Below the pieces are notes generated by a model. It saw only the letters and a list, made by a program, of their open reading frames with translations, was not told the origin of the DNA and searched no databases. The position numbers were made by a program, and so were the translations under genes. DNA of 64,000 nt from Ditylenchus dipsaci (taxonomy: Eukaryota; Nematoda; Chromadorea; Rhabditida; Anguinidae). Positions 47,076-59,300 of this stretch are shown here, piece after piece (the first letter of the stretch is position 1; the number at the start of each line of letters is the position of its first letter). The stretch spans positions 107,627 to 171,626 of the forward strand of contig SADC01000234.1 of the NCBI GenBank assembly GCA_004194705.1, read 5' to 3'.

Positions 47076-47719
47076 CTGTAATTTGCTTATTTATGACCAA
47101 GAGCTATTGATTGGCTTTATCCCGGGACATGGAAATATACTTCATGGAAAAATTTTTTTTATTGAAATCTAAAATATTTCTAGTCAGATATTTCTGGTCC
47201 GTTTATGGATTGTTCACGTTGTTCTAGTTAGAGTTCGAGTGTTTATGTACTCAAAAGTCCGAACTCTAACTCGAATTCGAAGGTGTTTGCTTACATCAAT
47301 TTTGAGTTCCAGGTCGAGCTTGAAATTGCTTAAGCATGTAGCTTAGACCTCTATACAGTATTTGGACAAGGTTTGTCATTCCGTCACGTTTCGTTTGTCC
47401 GGGGCATTTCGACCTTTCAAGCAAACTATTCTTCCATGTGTTACTCACTATTCGATACAGAATTTCGTGGGAATTCTCCCTTTTCGGAACCCAAGAGCCG
47501 GCTTTTCAATGTTCCATCGAGCTACGGGCCTAAGAAGCAAAGATAGTCTTTCTAAAAAAGCGATCTGGACAACAACTTTAAATCTTTGTTGTCTTGAGAG
47601 TGATTCCAAATTTGGCAAATTTGTAAGCGAATCAAATCTTTTGTTGAAATTTTAGTATTTTCTGCTTGGAAAAATTATCGACCCTAGTAGCGAATACCTC
47701 CCCCAAACGATTTTCACCT

Positions 47720-48412
47720 TTTTTACTTAAAGGGGGAGTGTATTTCCTTTCCGTATCTGGTCCCGCATGGAAATCGTTTAATTTAAAATTAAACAACATT
47801 TATAGGTTGCAGGTTCGAGTCTCTCTGGGTGTGAACTTTATTTGTTTCACATTTTATTCACTAGTTTGATATCAAAATGATTCTAATAGTCTTGCGAACG
47901 CAGGAAGATTATCAGGAAATATTTCACATGTATATCTATGCTGGGGGAGGGTAGGTGGTGATGAGGATGCTGAATAGGCAGGGGACCTTGTTCAATCAAA
48001 CCTTTTCTTTGGTAAATAAAACTTTGCAAGCGACCCAATTATCGAAGAAAGTTTCAGTATAGAATTTTTTTCGCCAAGTACCTAGTGCATGCCTGAGTAT
48101 ATAAAATTGCTATCACTATTAGAAAAATAATTTAACAGCTAGAGTATATGGTCTATGGCTGACTTTCTTTTACTTCAAAATGAAAATTTATTATGATTTT
48201 TGACCAAAAAAGCAATTATGGAAATGTTTCCGATCGATTGATTGGTATTTTTTAGTCTGAGTTCAGCTAAATCACTGAAAAAATGTGAAAAGATAAAGTT
48301 CACACCCAGAGAGACTCAAACCTGCAACCTATAAATGTGGTTTAATTTGAATTAAAACGATTTCCATGCGGGACCAGATACGGAAAGGAAATACACTCCC
48401 CTTTAAGTAAAA
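47720..48412. repeat. Pair of tRNA-like repeats in inverted orientation
   Basis: Arms of about 120 bp: left TCTGGTCCCGCATGGAAATC, then ATAGGTTGCAGGTTCGAGTC; the right arm is the complement. Each has an RNA polymerase III B-box-like GGTTCGAGTCT (47812 +, 48312-48322 -) with CTCTGGGTGTGAAC downstream. No clear A box. Confidence 0.65.
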
Positions 48413-49399
48413 GTACCCAAATTTATGTCCCAGACCCGGAAAATATGCGTAAAATCTTTATTAGTCATAACTTCCTTACGCTGGCCTACCCCAAGCCTAA
48501 GGCCTAAGCCTAAACTTGTTGTTTGCAAGGGTAGTTACAGCAATTTTGGAAGGTTGAATTCTTGGGGGTATTGGCTACTAGCGCTAATATTTCTAAATTG
48601 AATTCTTTATACAGTCGAACGCTCAATAAAAGAGGTCCAGCCAGTAGTGGCCATATATCGATAGGTGGGTGTGAGCTTATAAAAAAGCTTACAAAGTTTA
48701 GCTGTTCTCCGTATGCTACTCCAAAAGACCCGAAATCACCTTTAACAATTTTGAACCACTTTAAATATTCTTAACTGCCCTCTAAAAAGGCTTCGAATAT
48801 TGGAAAATGACACCCTAACTACCTGAGATTTGAAAAAGGTGCAGGTTTTAATCGCGCCTGTAAGGCGCGATTTCCCCTCGTAGATCAGTATCTCACCCCA
48901 GAGCGGTCGAAAGCCACTGAAAGTTAGTTTTTGCGGGTTTACTACAAGGGAATCCAAGTTATATGCATGAACACCTTCAAATTCGACCTCGAACTTGAAC
49001 TCTAACTCGAGTTACATGAACACCTTCGAGTTCGGGTCAGAGTTAGGATCACAGGCGTTCACGTAGCCGATAAACAATTAATCACAAGAAACGGTTCAAC
49101 TATTGCGATTGCTATATCACTAACAATATTTAAAAATAATAATGGCGTTGCGTAGAGTTGAGAGACTCGGCATCGCTACCAGAAGCGACGAGAAGAAATG
49201 GTGGGAAGACATTCGCGCTACTAGGGTTCACGCTTCGGCTGTGTAAAGTCGCTTTTAGGAGGTCAAGTAGCTTTGTGGATATATAAAAAATTCACACAGA
49301 AAAAAAAACTAATGAAAAATGAGCGAAAAGTGAGGCAAAAAGCAAGACGTCAAGTAGACGCGAGACAAATTCGAAGAAATTCCATAAATTAGAATTATA
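48413..49399. other. Gene-poor stretch
   Basis: A partial TA-target end (ACAGTCGAACGCTCAATAAA, 48611) and an inverted pair around 48960-49040 (TTCGACCTCGAACTTGAACT and TTCGAGTTCGGGTC). A 35-codon frame at 49142-49246 (MALRRVERLGIATRSDEKKW...) has coding-like composition but no support. Confidence 0.4.
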
Positions 49400-49429
49400 G
49401 TCTTTTGAAAAAAATTCAGAAATTTCCGG

Positions 49430-49562
49430 CGCCTTTGGCGCCGAATAGGTTGAAATATAATCCCCCTCCCTCTATTAATCCTCCACCCTCTAATAATCCC
49501 TCACCCTCCGAGGGGGGGGTGATTAATAATCCCCTGGGGGATTAAAAGAGGTTATACGGTAC
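49430..49562. mobile_element. Pogo-like MITE, right end preserved
   Basis: TCTATTAATCCTCCACCCTC repeated, poly-G run, and GGGATTAAAAGAGGTTATAC then GGTA at the right end. The left end is not clear. Confidence 0.5.
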
Positions 49563-49626
49563 CTTATTTACTCTATTCCAACAATTGCTACCTTTGTAAA
49601 ATCGGTCGGTGGATTTGTGAAGAAGG

Positions 49627-49673
49627 TACGGGAATGTATACTCTTCTCTCTGATTCTCCGATGCTCGTCTTGC
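49627..49673 (-). CDS. Weak candidate exon upstream of the Ig domain exons
   Basis: Minus strand, after AATTTAAG, an open phase reads LQDEHRRIREKSIHS and ends with one base that completes the first codon of the 47075 exon. The donor (GTACCT) is poor. Treat as a hypothesis. Confidence 0.2.
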
Positions 49674-50534
49674 AAGCTTAAATTTTGTTTATTTTAAGTA
49701 CAATAATATAATAATAATAAATATTACCGAATCCTTGGTAACCACTTCGCGCACTACTTTTTTCCCGCCTCTACAAATGTTAAAAATTTCATCTATAAAA
49801 GTTTTTTAATCAACTCAATCATAAAAAATAGTTTTCAAATATACCTCTGAGAGCAAGCCTATTGGCTGACATTTAGATTTATCTAGTTTTTTGAATAAAT
49901 ACTAGTATTTATCGAAGAATTTTAGCTAGCTTGACACACGATATTTGTTTGCCACTAAAAGCTGGAACAACTGTTACTTTTATAAATTTAGTTGTGTGTG
50001 TACATTTTTCTGCTTTGCTGGATGTTGGGTGATCTGCTGGAAGACTCAATTAAAAAATCGATAAAAGATTTTCATTTAGGAGGGTGTTAGGTATGCACAC
50101 AATGGTATCCAGATGAATGCAATATTTTACTGATCCCTCCGCCTTCTTCATCGGAGTTCCATCAAACTCAATAGAGGCTCTAAAATAACTTTCCTTTTCT
50201 TTTAAATCAACAGGTAAACATTACCAACTTTTTTCTTGCTCTCTTTTTTAATCCATTTAATTTTTTGTGTACCAAGTAAGTTTGTCTCAAAGTTTTAATT
50301 TCAATAAAGATTTATCAAAATTTGCGCCGTCGATACTGATCGTATTATCACTAATACCAGTAGTTCAGCTATCAGCCTCAAAAAGAAGTAATTAAAAATG
50401 GCTAAATTTCATTTCTCCTGTCGAAAAGTTGGAAAATCTGTCAATTCGTACAATTTGTTTTCTGTTTGTTTCTCTCAGCATTTCTCAAGCTTTTCATTTG
50501 AATTTTGAAAAAATATCATTATATTAGCATATAG

Positions 50535-50750
50535 AACTGGGTCTCAGCTTTCTCACAAGTTATTGATGGACCTTATAAGATTGACCTGTGACATAAAAAG
50601 TCGTAGAAAAAAGCTTTTGATTGGGTCGCATTTTTATAAAAGGTTTCTCGGAGCATCTTTCTCCATTCAAAACCCTTTTTCTTCGAATTTTGAAAATCTT
50701 ATTAGGTCAGTTGGTGGTCCCTTTGCTGAGATTCAGGGCTACAGTCTAGG
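50535..50750. repeat. Foldback of the 'CTGAATCTCAGC' superfamily
   Basis: GGGTCTCAGCTTTCTCACAA on the left is mirrored by TTTGCTGAGATTCAGGGCTA on the right. Confidence 0.5.
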
Positions 50751-51099
50751 AAGAAAATTTTAAAAACATAGAAATTTTTGAAAAAAAATGAAAATCTCCA
50801 AATTTGACGCAGTAAATAAACAATTCGGTGGGAGTTTTTGACGGGAGATTTTCGTGAAATACGAAGTGCTCACCCTGCCCCAATAGAGTATGAGCTCTCT
50901 GAGCGTATACCACCAAAGAATACGAGTTTTCTAACCAAATTTCGGTTAGAGAAAGTTATACTCTTCGGAGGGGGTGCACGTGGGTTGCTGTCGAGATTTA
51001 AACCACAGCCATTAAAAGTTTTTTTTTAGTGAACAGTTCAGATAGCTTGTAAATTATCACCATGTGAGCTCGAATTTTCGTGTTATTAAAAAACAGTTA

Positions 51100-51840
51100 A
51101 AATACGACCAAAATTAAGATGGATTCATTTCCTTGTTAGTCATTACCTTTTTTGATCCCTGTACCAAGTTTTAAAAACCTCTCAATTTTGTACTTCCAAA
51201 TTCCAAAGCTATTTCAGTTGTTTGCTGTTACTCTTGAGCCTCTTTTTGTGCTCCCACTCCAAATTTTAATTGGCTGCATTTATTGGAATTAAGAGTTGTT
51301 TCTTTAGAAGCGGCGGCGGCGACTCCCCCGTCATTTGCCATTCTCCACCACTGCCTCTTAGCTAAAAAGAAAATTGTGTTCATTTTTTCTTAATCCTATT
51401 TGTTTTTTGTGTTCTCTAAGCTTTTTTGGTTGTGTGCTTCAAAATCTCAATTAGCTAAATTTGCGAGGTCAAAGCAAAGCGTATAGGAATGCACATAGAT
51501 AAACAGAAAATTTTCATAGGATGGCTGCAAACCAGATGTTATTGGAAGAGGATTATGTTTGAGAAGTGGTTTGTCGTCCGCAACCACGGTTTTACTTGTT
51601 GTCTTCTTCTCCCACACTTATCAAAAGGTTGGAGGGAGTAGGGATGTGTTGAAGCTTTTGTTTGCTTTTCCTTTTATTCTTCCTATCGTCGCCAAATGCA
51701 TTTATTTCTTTGCAGAGGCAAACACACACATACATATATTTTTTACAAGTAAATTGCTGCTTTTGCTCAAATCACTTCCTCTGCTCTTTTGCATTTTTTG
51801 TTGTTTTTGGGTTATTTTGAGGTGATTTAGGCTGCTAACT
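51100..51840. promoter_or_regulatory. Non-repetitive island, candidate regulatory sequence
   Basis: Unique, GC-richer block with AATTAAGAG, CAATTAGC and GGCGGCGGCGACTCC segments. The 88-codon frame at 51559-51825 is hydrophobic but lacks splice or family support. Confidence 0.2.
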
Positions 51841-53668
51841 TTAGTAACTATCATACTTTTGCACTTTTTGCAGTTTAAGTTAGCTATTTAAGAGTGCTTA
51901 TAATTATAAGGATTAAATAAAAATCTTTTTTTTCAAAGCTTTTTGAAAAATGCTCATCCGAAGGATTTTTTCCTTTTCACCATATTTCTGAGCTGCGATC
52001 TCAAAATTTCGGTTACATTTTGACAATTTTCGAAAAAAAGTAAATTTAAAAGTAAATTTAAAAAAAAAAGTAAATTTTTTGCAATCTCAAAGAAAATCAA
52101 AGATTTTAACGTGAAATTTCAAAAATCAAAAAGATATGCTCTACCTGGAAGAGTGCGATTTCATTAAGAAAGTATAGATAGTAGCATTGGCATACCCAGT
52201 CTGGGGCTAGCTGGGCTTTAGCCTCTCCCGGCAGAATTTTTTTCAGGATAAGCACCTCCCGTCAGGTTTTCTTAACCGTTTCAGCCTCTCCTATCGCGAA
52301 AAAATTTTTGATCCTGCGTACGCCTATGGATAGTAGCCCTGCTACATGTGTATGTGACAAAAAGTCATGCTTGTAATAATTTGTATCGTCTATATTTATA
52401 ATGACATCATTCAAGCAAATATTACATATAATTATTTATAATAAGCAGTGTAGGAAGTCTTGTTATTTTCTTAGTTCTAAGTCACATAAAACAAACTTAA
52501 AATTCAATAACAAAGTCATCGAGATAATACGGTACATAAAATTCAATCTTTATTAAAGTCAAAAATTGAATTTTCGCGCTTGAACGGCAGCGTCTTTTAC
52601 TTATATACTTTTTAGCCATTAATTACTATAAATATTATGCCTACAAATTCGGGTTTGAATTAGATTTTGTTGGTTATTCGCCCAGTTTGTTTTTAAAATA
52701 ATTTTAATTAGCGGAAGAAGGTATCGTTTTACAAAAGTATAATTACTTTGATTTTGTATAGTACATGAGCTAACTGAAATGTCAGATTCAATGTGCCGTT
52801 CATGTTCTAGTATTATATTTTGTCGGGTTATTATTTTTATTTTTCAGAAAAACAGGACGAAAATCGCAACTGCGTAGGCCTATTTTAAATATTGATAGTC
52901 GACCTTCTATATAAAAAATATATATGGTTGATTATTTAATAAATTTGATCATAAAAACTTTTTATATGATTTCGCTCTAAATATGGTCAGATAAAGTACA
53001 ACTTTCCGTAACTAGATTCTCATTTACAAAGGATTATACTAATAATTGACACAAATGCGGTCTTTTGGTGTTCTTTATATGAAAATTTGGATGTAGACAG
53101 CTATGAAAAATGTTTGCTCTGGGCTGAGACATAGATGCTCGAATTCGTAAGCGGATTGTTAGAGAAAACGTTGATTTACAATAAAATTGTTAACAAAGAA
53201 CAGAGTTATTGGAGTAAATTAAAAGAAGTCAAAAAGGAGAATAACCAAAAAATTCTGCTTTTGAACACTTTTCATTGTTTAATATTTAAAAGCTTGACAC
53301 TTGCTAAAAAATCTTGAATTTATGCTGTGGAAATGAGAAAATTAAATTTTCAAAAAGTACATATCGACTAATTTCGAGAAAAATGGTAATTTAATCTAGT
53401 GCTTATTGACATAAAAATATTTTTTTTAATTTGAGAGAACTTGTTAGCTTGAGAGCTTTCCCAAAAAGTGCAAAGCTTTGTAAAAAGCAGCATATTTAGC
53501 CCAGCCATAAAACCAATTTCAATCAAAATATTTATACAAAAACCACTTAAATTAACTTCATTAATTTTTTTTCACATTCCTAAACCACACAAAAATTTGT
53601 TTTCTTAGTCATTGTCACTCACCTAGTTACAAATTTTCAAGGCAATAAATGAGAGTTGTCAAACTCTT
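51841..53668. other. Gene-free AT-rich stretch
   Basis: No supported feature; simple A/T runs and one hairpin-like segment around 52190-52330 (GCCTCTCC...CTCCCG). Confidence 0.45.
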
Positions 53669-53689
53669 TTGCTTAAAACTAAAAAATAT

Positions 53690-54280
53690 TTTTCCCAGAC
53701 TATCCAAAAACTCATTCTCATCTTTATTGTTTATTTGTTAGCAGCAATCTGGCCTGACTCCTGCACAGATTCCCAGCCTGAAACAGCTGGCTTAAAAGCT
53801 GTTTCGCACAACCAAAAGGCACTAATCTCTGCTCTTCTACACCAACGTCTGTCGGGCCAACTAAACAGTCACCAACAACCGGTAGTACTAATAATAATCC
53901 TATTTGAGGGCCTATCAGTGATTCAGAAGGCAATTTGTGGGGGGTGTGAATGTGAAGTGATGACCAGAGAGTAGCAGTAGTCTAGCGCTACTCTTTGTTA
54001 TTGTAGTGAATGAGATGCAAATCCCCCTATTATTGCTCTGCTTCTCTATCGAAGTTTTGCGCACTCTACTTTACTGATTGTTATCCCCCTTTCCTTCAAG
54101 GCTGCTGCTCCTCTTCTTCCATTGCTCGTCATCATCCTGCTCCAAAGTCCTCCTCCTTTACCTTTCCTCTTTTTGATGGTGACGGACTGATGGCTGGCTG
54201 CTTGTTTGCTTTTGTTCCTTCACTCATTGTTTTCACTTTCCGGTTGTCCATTGCCATTTTTTTTCAAAATTTTTATTGGT
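53690..54280. promoter_or_regulatory. Non-repetitive island, candidate regulatory sequence
   Basis: GC-richer unique block with overlapping frames on both strands, none with a recognisable domain. It lies about 2 kb upstream of the gene at 56386. Confidence 0.2.
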
Positions 54281-54479
54281 GAAATATAAGAGCTTTTTGA
54301 TCGTCATGACGTAATATTAGAATTTTGCTTTTTCTAATCATAGCCACTTCAAGGGTTTAAATGTGCGGGGTACCACATAGATTTTGTGATTCATTACTTT
54401 TTCTGCATTTTATATTTTGAATTTATTTAAAATAACAATTATTCTTCTATAACATCCTAGTTTATTTATTCCAATTCCT

Positions 54480-55425
54480 AGAGGTCGATTTCGAGATTTT
54501 TAAATGCTTAAAAAGGGGGATTCTTTTGTTGACTGAATATTTTGACTGTAGGGTTCGAATCTTCATTTAAACAGATTAATTTTTTTTATTTCATTTTTAC
54601 AGGTTTTTATCGTCTCTAGGCGTAATTTTTTATGAGGAACATGAAAATTTCAGTAGTTTTAATTATGAATTTTACCTGTTTTACCATATTTTGGTCACTG
54701 GACCTGGGCAAAAAAGCCTCTAAATGCATTTTCGATCAAGAGTCTTGCTCGGAGTCATGCCTAAGGTAAGTGAGTGCGTGCATCTTTAACCTACCAACAC
54801 CCTGCGCCCCTTCAAGGGAGCAGGGGGCTTCGTTGCTTGGGGTTGAGATGCGCACACCCACATACCTTAGACGCAAATCACTCAAAAGTGACTCTGGATG
54901 CATAAAAACTGTATGCATACCAGAGTTTCTTCATGCGATAGGCCCCAGTTAACAAAACTATGTTCAACATCTTCCTTTTTACACTAAATTGGCCCATTTT
55001 CGGTCCATTTCCACCCCGATACAGCCCTGAATCCCTTTAAAAATGGTCAAAAAAGGCACTTTTAGATGGTTGAAAAACCCAACTTTTTATTGACCAGAAC
55101 TTGAAAATAATGTTTTTTGAACTCCTGAGGTGATTTTGGGTCGATATAGGGTGTTTGGAGACACTTTAAAAAAATCCATTGGGGGGGGTATACTTCGGTA
55201 GCGCCAAAATGAACTATTCTGTATTTTACAAAAAAAGCCAACTTACAAAGGGCAACCAAAAAAAACCAATAAAATTTTCATGTTCCTTATAAGAAATCAG
55301 GGCTAGAGGTGATAAAGCTTGTAAAAAATAAACGAAAAATTAATCTGTTCTAGTGCGGATTCGAACCCTACAATCAAAATAGATAGTGAACAAAAGAATG
55401 CCCCCTTCAACTAAGATCGAATCAT
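54480..55425. repeat. Inverted pair of tRNA-like repeats with a nested repeat
   Basis: The plus arm has GGGGGATTCTTTTGTTGACT, then TTTGACTGTAGGGTTCGAAT. The minus arm (55425-55330) has TTAGTTGAAGGGGGCATTCT, then GATTGTAGGGTTCGAATCCG. Both have B boxes, the minus copy perfect, and the minus copy has an A-box-like TTAGTTGAAGGGG. A CTAAGG-core repeat lies between them. Confidence 0.65.
54665..54960. repeat. Best-preserved copy of the CTAAGGTAAGTGAGTG dispersed repeat
   Basis: Starts TATTTTGGTCACTGGACCTG. Contains ATGCCTAAGGTAAGTGAGTG and, inverted, CACACCCACATACCTTAG, and ends with a TGCATAAAAACTGTATGCAT hairpin and GCGATAGGCCCC. Six or more copies in the window. Confidence 0.7.
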
Positions 55426-56385
55426 TAGAGCTCGTGTTTGTTGAGAAAACTCAAAAAAAGTCAGCGATCTGAAATATTTGCTCCTGGCTGACATATACTG
55501 TATATTTTTTTTTATTAAGTTCCCATATTTTTTAACCCATGAAAATTCGGAAAATTTCAAAGTCGATTTTAAGAGACCGAAAAATCTAAAAAGTATGATA
55601 AAGAGGGCTTTGGTTGAAAAAAGAGGATTTGGAAAATATTTTTTATAGGCTGAGACATGAGGTCGATATGATAGAGAGTTATTAGACAGTGAAGACTTAA
55701 TAATGAATTTACGGTGGGTTCTGAATAGGGTTGTCGAGTCGAGGCGCCGATTTCGAGTTTTGGGTTGTAAAACTAGAAAATTTTCGAGTTTCGGTTCGAG
55801 GCTTGGAAATATCAAGGCCTAGACAACCCTAGTTCTGAAAGTCAATGGACGAGATATTTTAAAGTTTTACGGTAAAATAAACGGTCACCGAAGCTGAATT
55901 ATTTACTTAAAAATGTAGCTAATACTTTTTACAAAATAATATCAACATCATAAAATTATTGTTTTTTCTTGCAGTAAAAGTGTTTCCGGTATTATTTCAT
56001 GCAACTTGAGAACATATCCATTTCCTATAATCCACTTGTCTTTTTTAGTTGCAGAAAGCCCTTATCCCACATATGTTATTAAAATACAAAATTGAAGAAG
56101 GAGAATCAAGAAATCGAGAGCATTTGTATGGGCGACAAAAAGAGAGCAAGAAATAGGATATCCAACTAGTAGATTTATCCAATTTCCCTTTCCTATTATG
56201 GCCACTAATACTTCGGATATTTTTTCCCATACTCCAAAACTCTTTTATTTTTAGAAAGCTGTATTTGCTATGATATGAGACCGAAATTTTTAGACTAAAG
56301 ATCAAATTAAATAAACGACATTTTAGTTTGGCAAAGGCTGAACATTACTGTGAAACTTGATTTAACTAAAACATTGTTATCACAG

Positions 56386-59300
56386 ATGGAAACTCTGCAG
56401 CGGATAGTCTCTCGCCAGTGGACTGATTTGTCGCACAAACGCAACTCTAAAAGACTTAAACCATTTGACGAGCCGTTTATTTTCACAGAGGAAGACAACA
56501 ATAATTATTGCCTGGATGAAACCAAACCGACTAGTGAAAGGCAGGATCTGGCTTTCAGCTCTCCGCTCCACTTCTATAATTCAAGCAGTTCAGAAGCACT
56601 TGCTTATTCTAATGATTTGCAGCAGCCATCACATTACATGAGTCCCTCGATGTCGGCAAAGAATATGTGAGTTTTGGGCTTTACTAATTGTTAATCGAGT
56701 TGACCAGTTCGGGTTGACTAATGAATTAAAAAATACAGAAATTTTCAAAGTAGTTCTATCAGTAATTTCAGTTTTTTTTTTGAAATATAGGGGCGACGAC
56801 AAAAAATTTCTCGTTCCGAAAATTCCACCACAATAGAAAAATTACTACTAGCGAATGCCCCCTCCCTCAACAATTTTCACAAATTTTTAACTTAAAAAAA
56901 AAGTATCCAAATTTATGTCTCAGAACCAACTCATTTTGACAGCAAATTAAAATAAGAGGGGTGGAAATAGGACGTGCAGCCAGTGGTATTCGAACTTGTG
57001 ACCTGGGCGATGCATATATCCTTACAATTTATTGTTCACTGTTCTAAATTATTAATTGATTTATTGTAGAAAAGAGCTAGAAGCCATCAATTATCAACTC
57101 GAAACTGGTCATTTGGACGGCTTGAGTCAACATCTACTAAAAGCACAGAAAAATTCAGTCACTTTCAGCAGCCTCTCCAAAAGGTATGAATACTTGAAAA
57201 TTTATCTTGCATTTCGATCTAAACTACCTAGAAATACCTTGTGATAGTACAGTACCAGAACCCTTGTCAGGGTTAAATTCTGACTTTAATTAACTTCAAT
57301 TTAACTTTATTTTAAAAATAGATGAATCAGTCAAATTTAAAAGTTAACTCAAAGGCTTTATTCGACTTTTAAGCCTTTGTAATCTGCGTGAAAAACTCGA
57401 CATCTCTCTGTAAATCAATGCCGAATAAAAACAAGAGGGAAAAGGCCGTTTAAGTTCGAAAATTCGGCCTAGCTGGTTCAGCGGTAATTGTTTTTGTTTT
57501 ATGGCCTAGAATGGTGCTCAGGTTCCATCTCATCTGGTGGCACGCTTTTTTTTTGACTTGTTTGACCAATGTCTAGAGGTAACTAGGGTCGCTGACTCCA
57601 ATCTGGCGCTAAAAAAATCGAATTACCCCGAAAAATCCTTTAAACAAGCCAAAATAAAAGCGTGCCACCAGGTGGGATCGAAAATGTGCACGATTTTAGG
57701 AATAAAAAATACAAACGCTTACCCACTGCGCCACCGAGGCCGAACTTTCAAACATAAACGTATTTTCGCCCCGACTTTAAAAAAAATAAGTTTCAAGTAA
57801 TCCATGAAAAATCAATAAAAAGCGGTAGAAAGCAAACACTTTTTGGAAACTCGTGAAATCCCTTTTCTTGTTGTATACTTGGCTGTTTTTAGATTCACTA
57901 AATTATGCAAGAAAATAGTCTTACATAAAAGAGTGCAAGATGGCTATTGATTAAGAACTTGTTTGCTTCGGGTTCGCTATACGAATTAATATATTTATCT
58001 ATTTTTTCTTTTACACATCAACTTTGCGGGATGAGAAGTAAGAAAAAGTTGTAGTTTCATCCCTCCCGAAAAAGAATATAGTAAAAGATAAAATCGTTTA
58101 TGAGGAAAGGGAAACCTGTTATGTTTCCAATTGATCGAACCCACTTTTCATCAGAATATTCTGCTATTTTTTGGCTGCACGCAAATCAATAGAATTTTGA
58201 GATTACTAAAATCAGTGTATCACGAAACGAATTTTGATATAATAAAAAAAATACTGAATAAATTAATAGCTAAAACTGTCATACAGTCACTCGCTAATCC
58301 GTCACTCTCGATAATCCATCACCTTCGTGACACTTTGTTTGGTTTTACCTTAAATAAATAAGGCTAATCCGTCACTCTTGATTATCCGTCACCCCACGGC
58401 CGGTCCCAAGGGGTGACGGATTATCGAGAGTTGACTGTACAATCAAATCGCTAAAATTATGTATACGTTATTTATTCTAATAGAGCCAGACCCACTCCTT
58501 TTTTGACTTCAATTTTAGAGTTTGAGCTAAAATAAAGCCAGCATTGGCTTTATTAAAATAAATGCGGTAATACAAAAAAGGTCGGAAATTTTATAATTTC
58601 CACTTTAAAGTATTCTCATGGATCTTTACGTCGTCAAGGCTACTTTATGAGTGATTTTATCTAGAATTCCGATTTTATACAAAAAGTGAAACTTGAGATT
58701 AAGTTCTCGGTCGACAGAATAGACAAATGAATCGGACGCCAAAATTGGTACTCCAAAGACAGTAAACCGAAATTTAGGTAGTGTATAAAATTTGATCGTG
58801 GACTAACTTGTATATTTTCTTAAATTGACAAAAATTTGAAATTGAAAAATTGTATGATCCGAGAAATTTGGATGACAACAAAGTTTTGGAAATTTGCACA
58901 TAATCACCTGTTCGCAAACCACGGATCATTACAAAGCAAAAGTAAAATCACTTTTGATACACACTTCTATTAAAATTGATGTGATTTTTTTTACTTACAC
59001 TGCCAATTCTATATAGTATTTTAGTGGTGAAGGGGCATGCATCACTACTGAAAATTGTATGAAATTTACAAAAAAGCAAAAAAAAAGTTCATGCATTCAT
59101 AAACGTGAAACAAAGTAAAAAATTATTGTAAAAGACCATTGCCGTCTACGACCTCGAGTTTCATATTTTCGAATTTTCGGAAGACAGGTATTTACTCCGA
59201 AAATGAACAAAATTATTCTTTTGCATCATAACGTGATCAAAAATAGTGATAAAATAATTATTTTTCAGGAAAATATAAATATTTTTTCTAAGAAAATTGA

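Noticed and set aside
53669..54282. Two frames of 90-101 codons
   Set aside because: Hydrophobic by composition; no splice sites in phase and equal frames on the opposite strand.
57660..57742. Functional tRNA gene on the minus strand
   Set aside because: A and B boxes are good, but the stems do not pair well and a partner arm is inverted nearby; classed as SINE-like.
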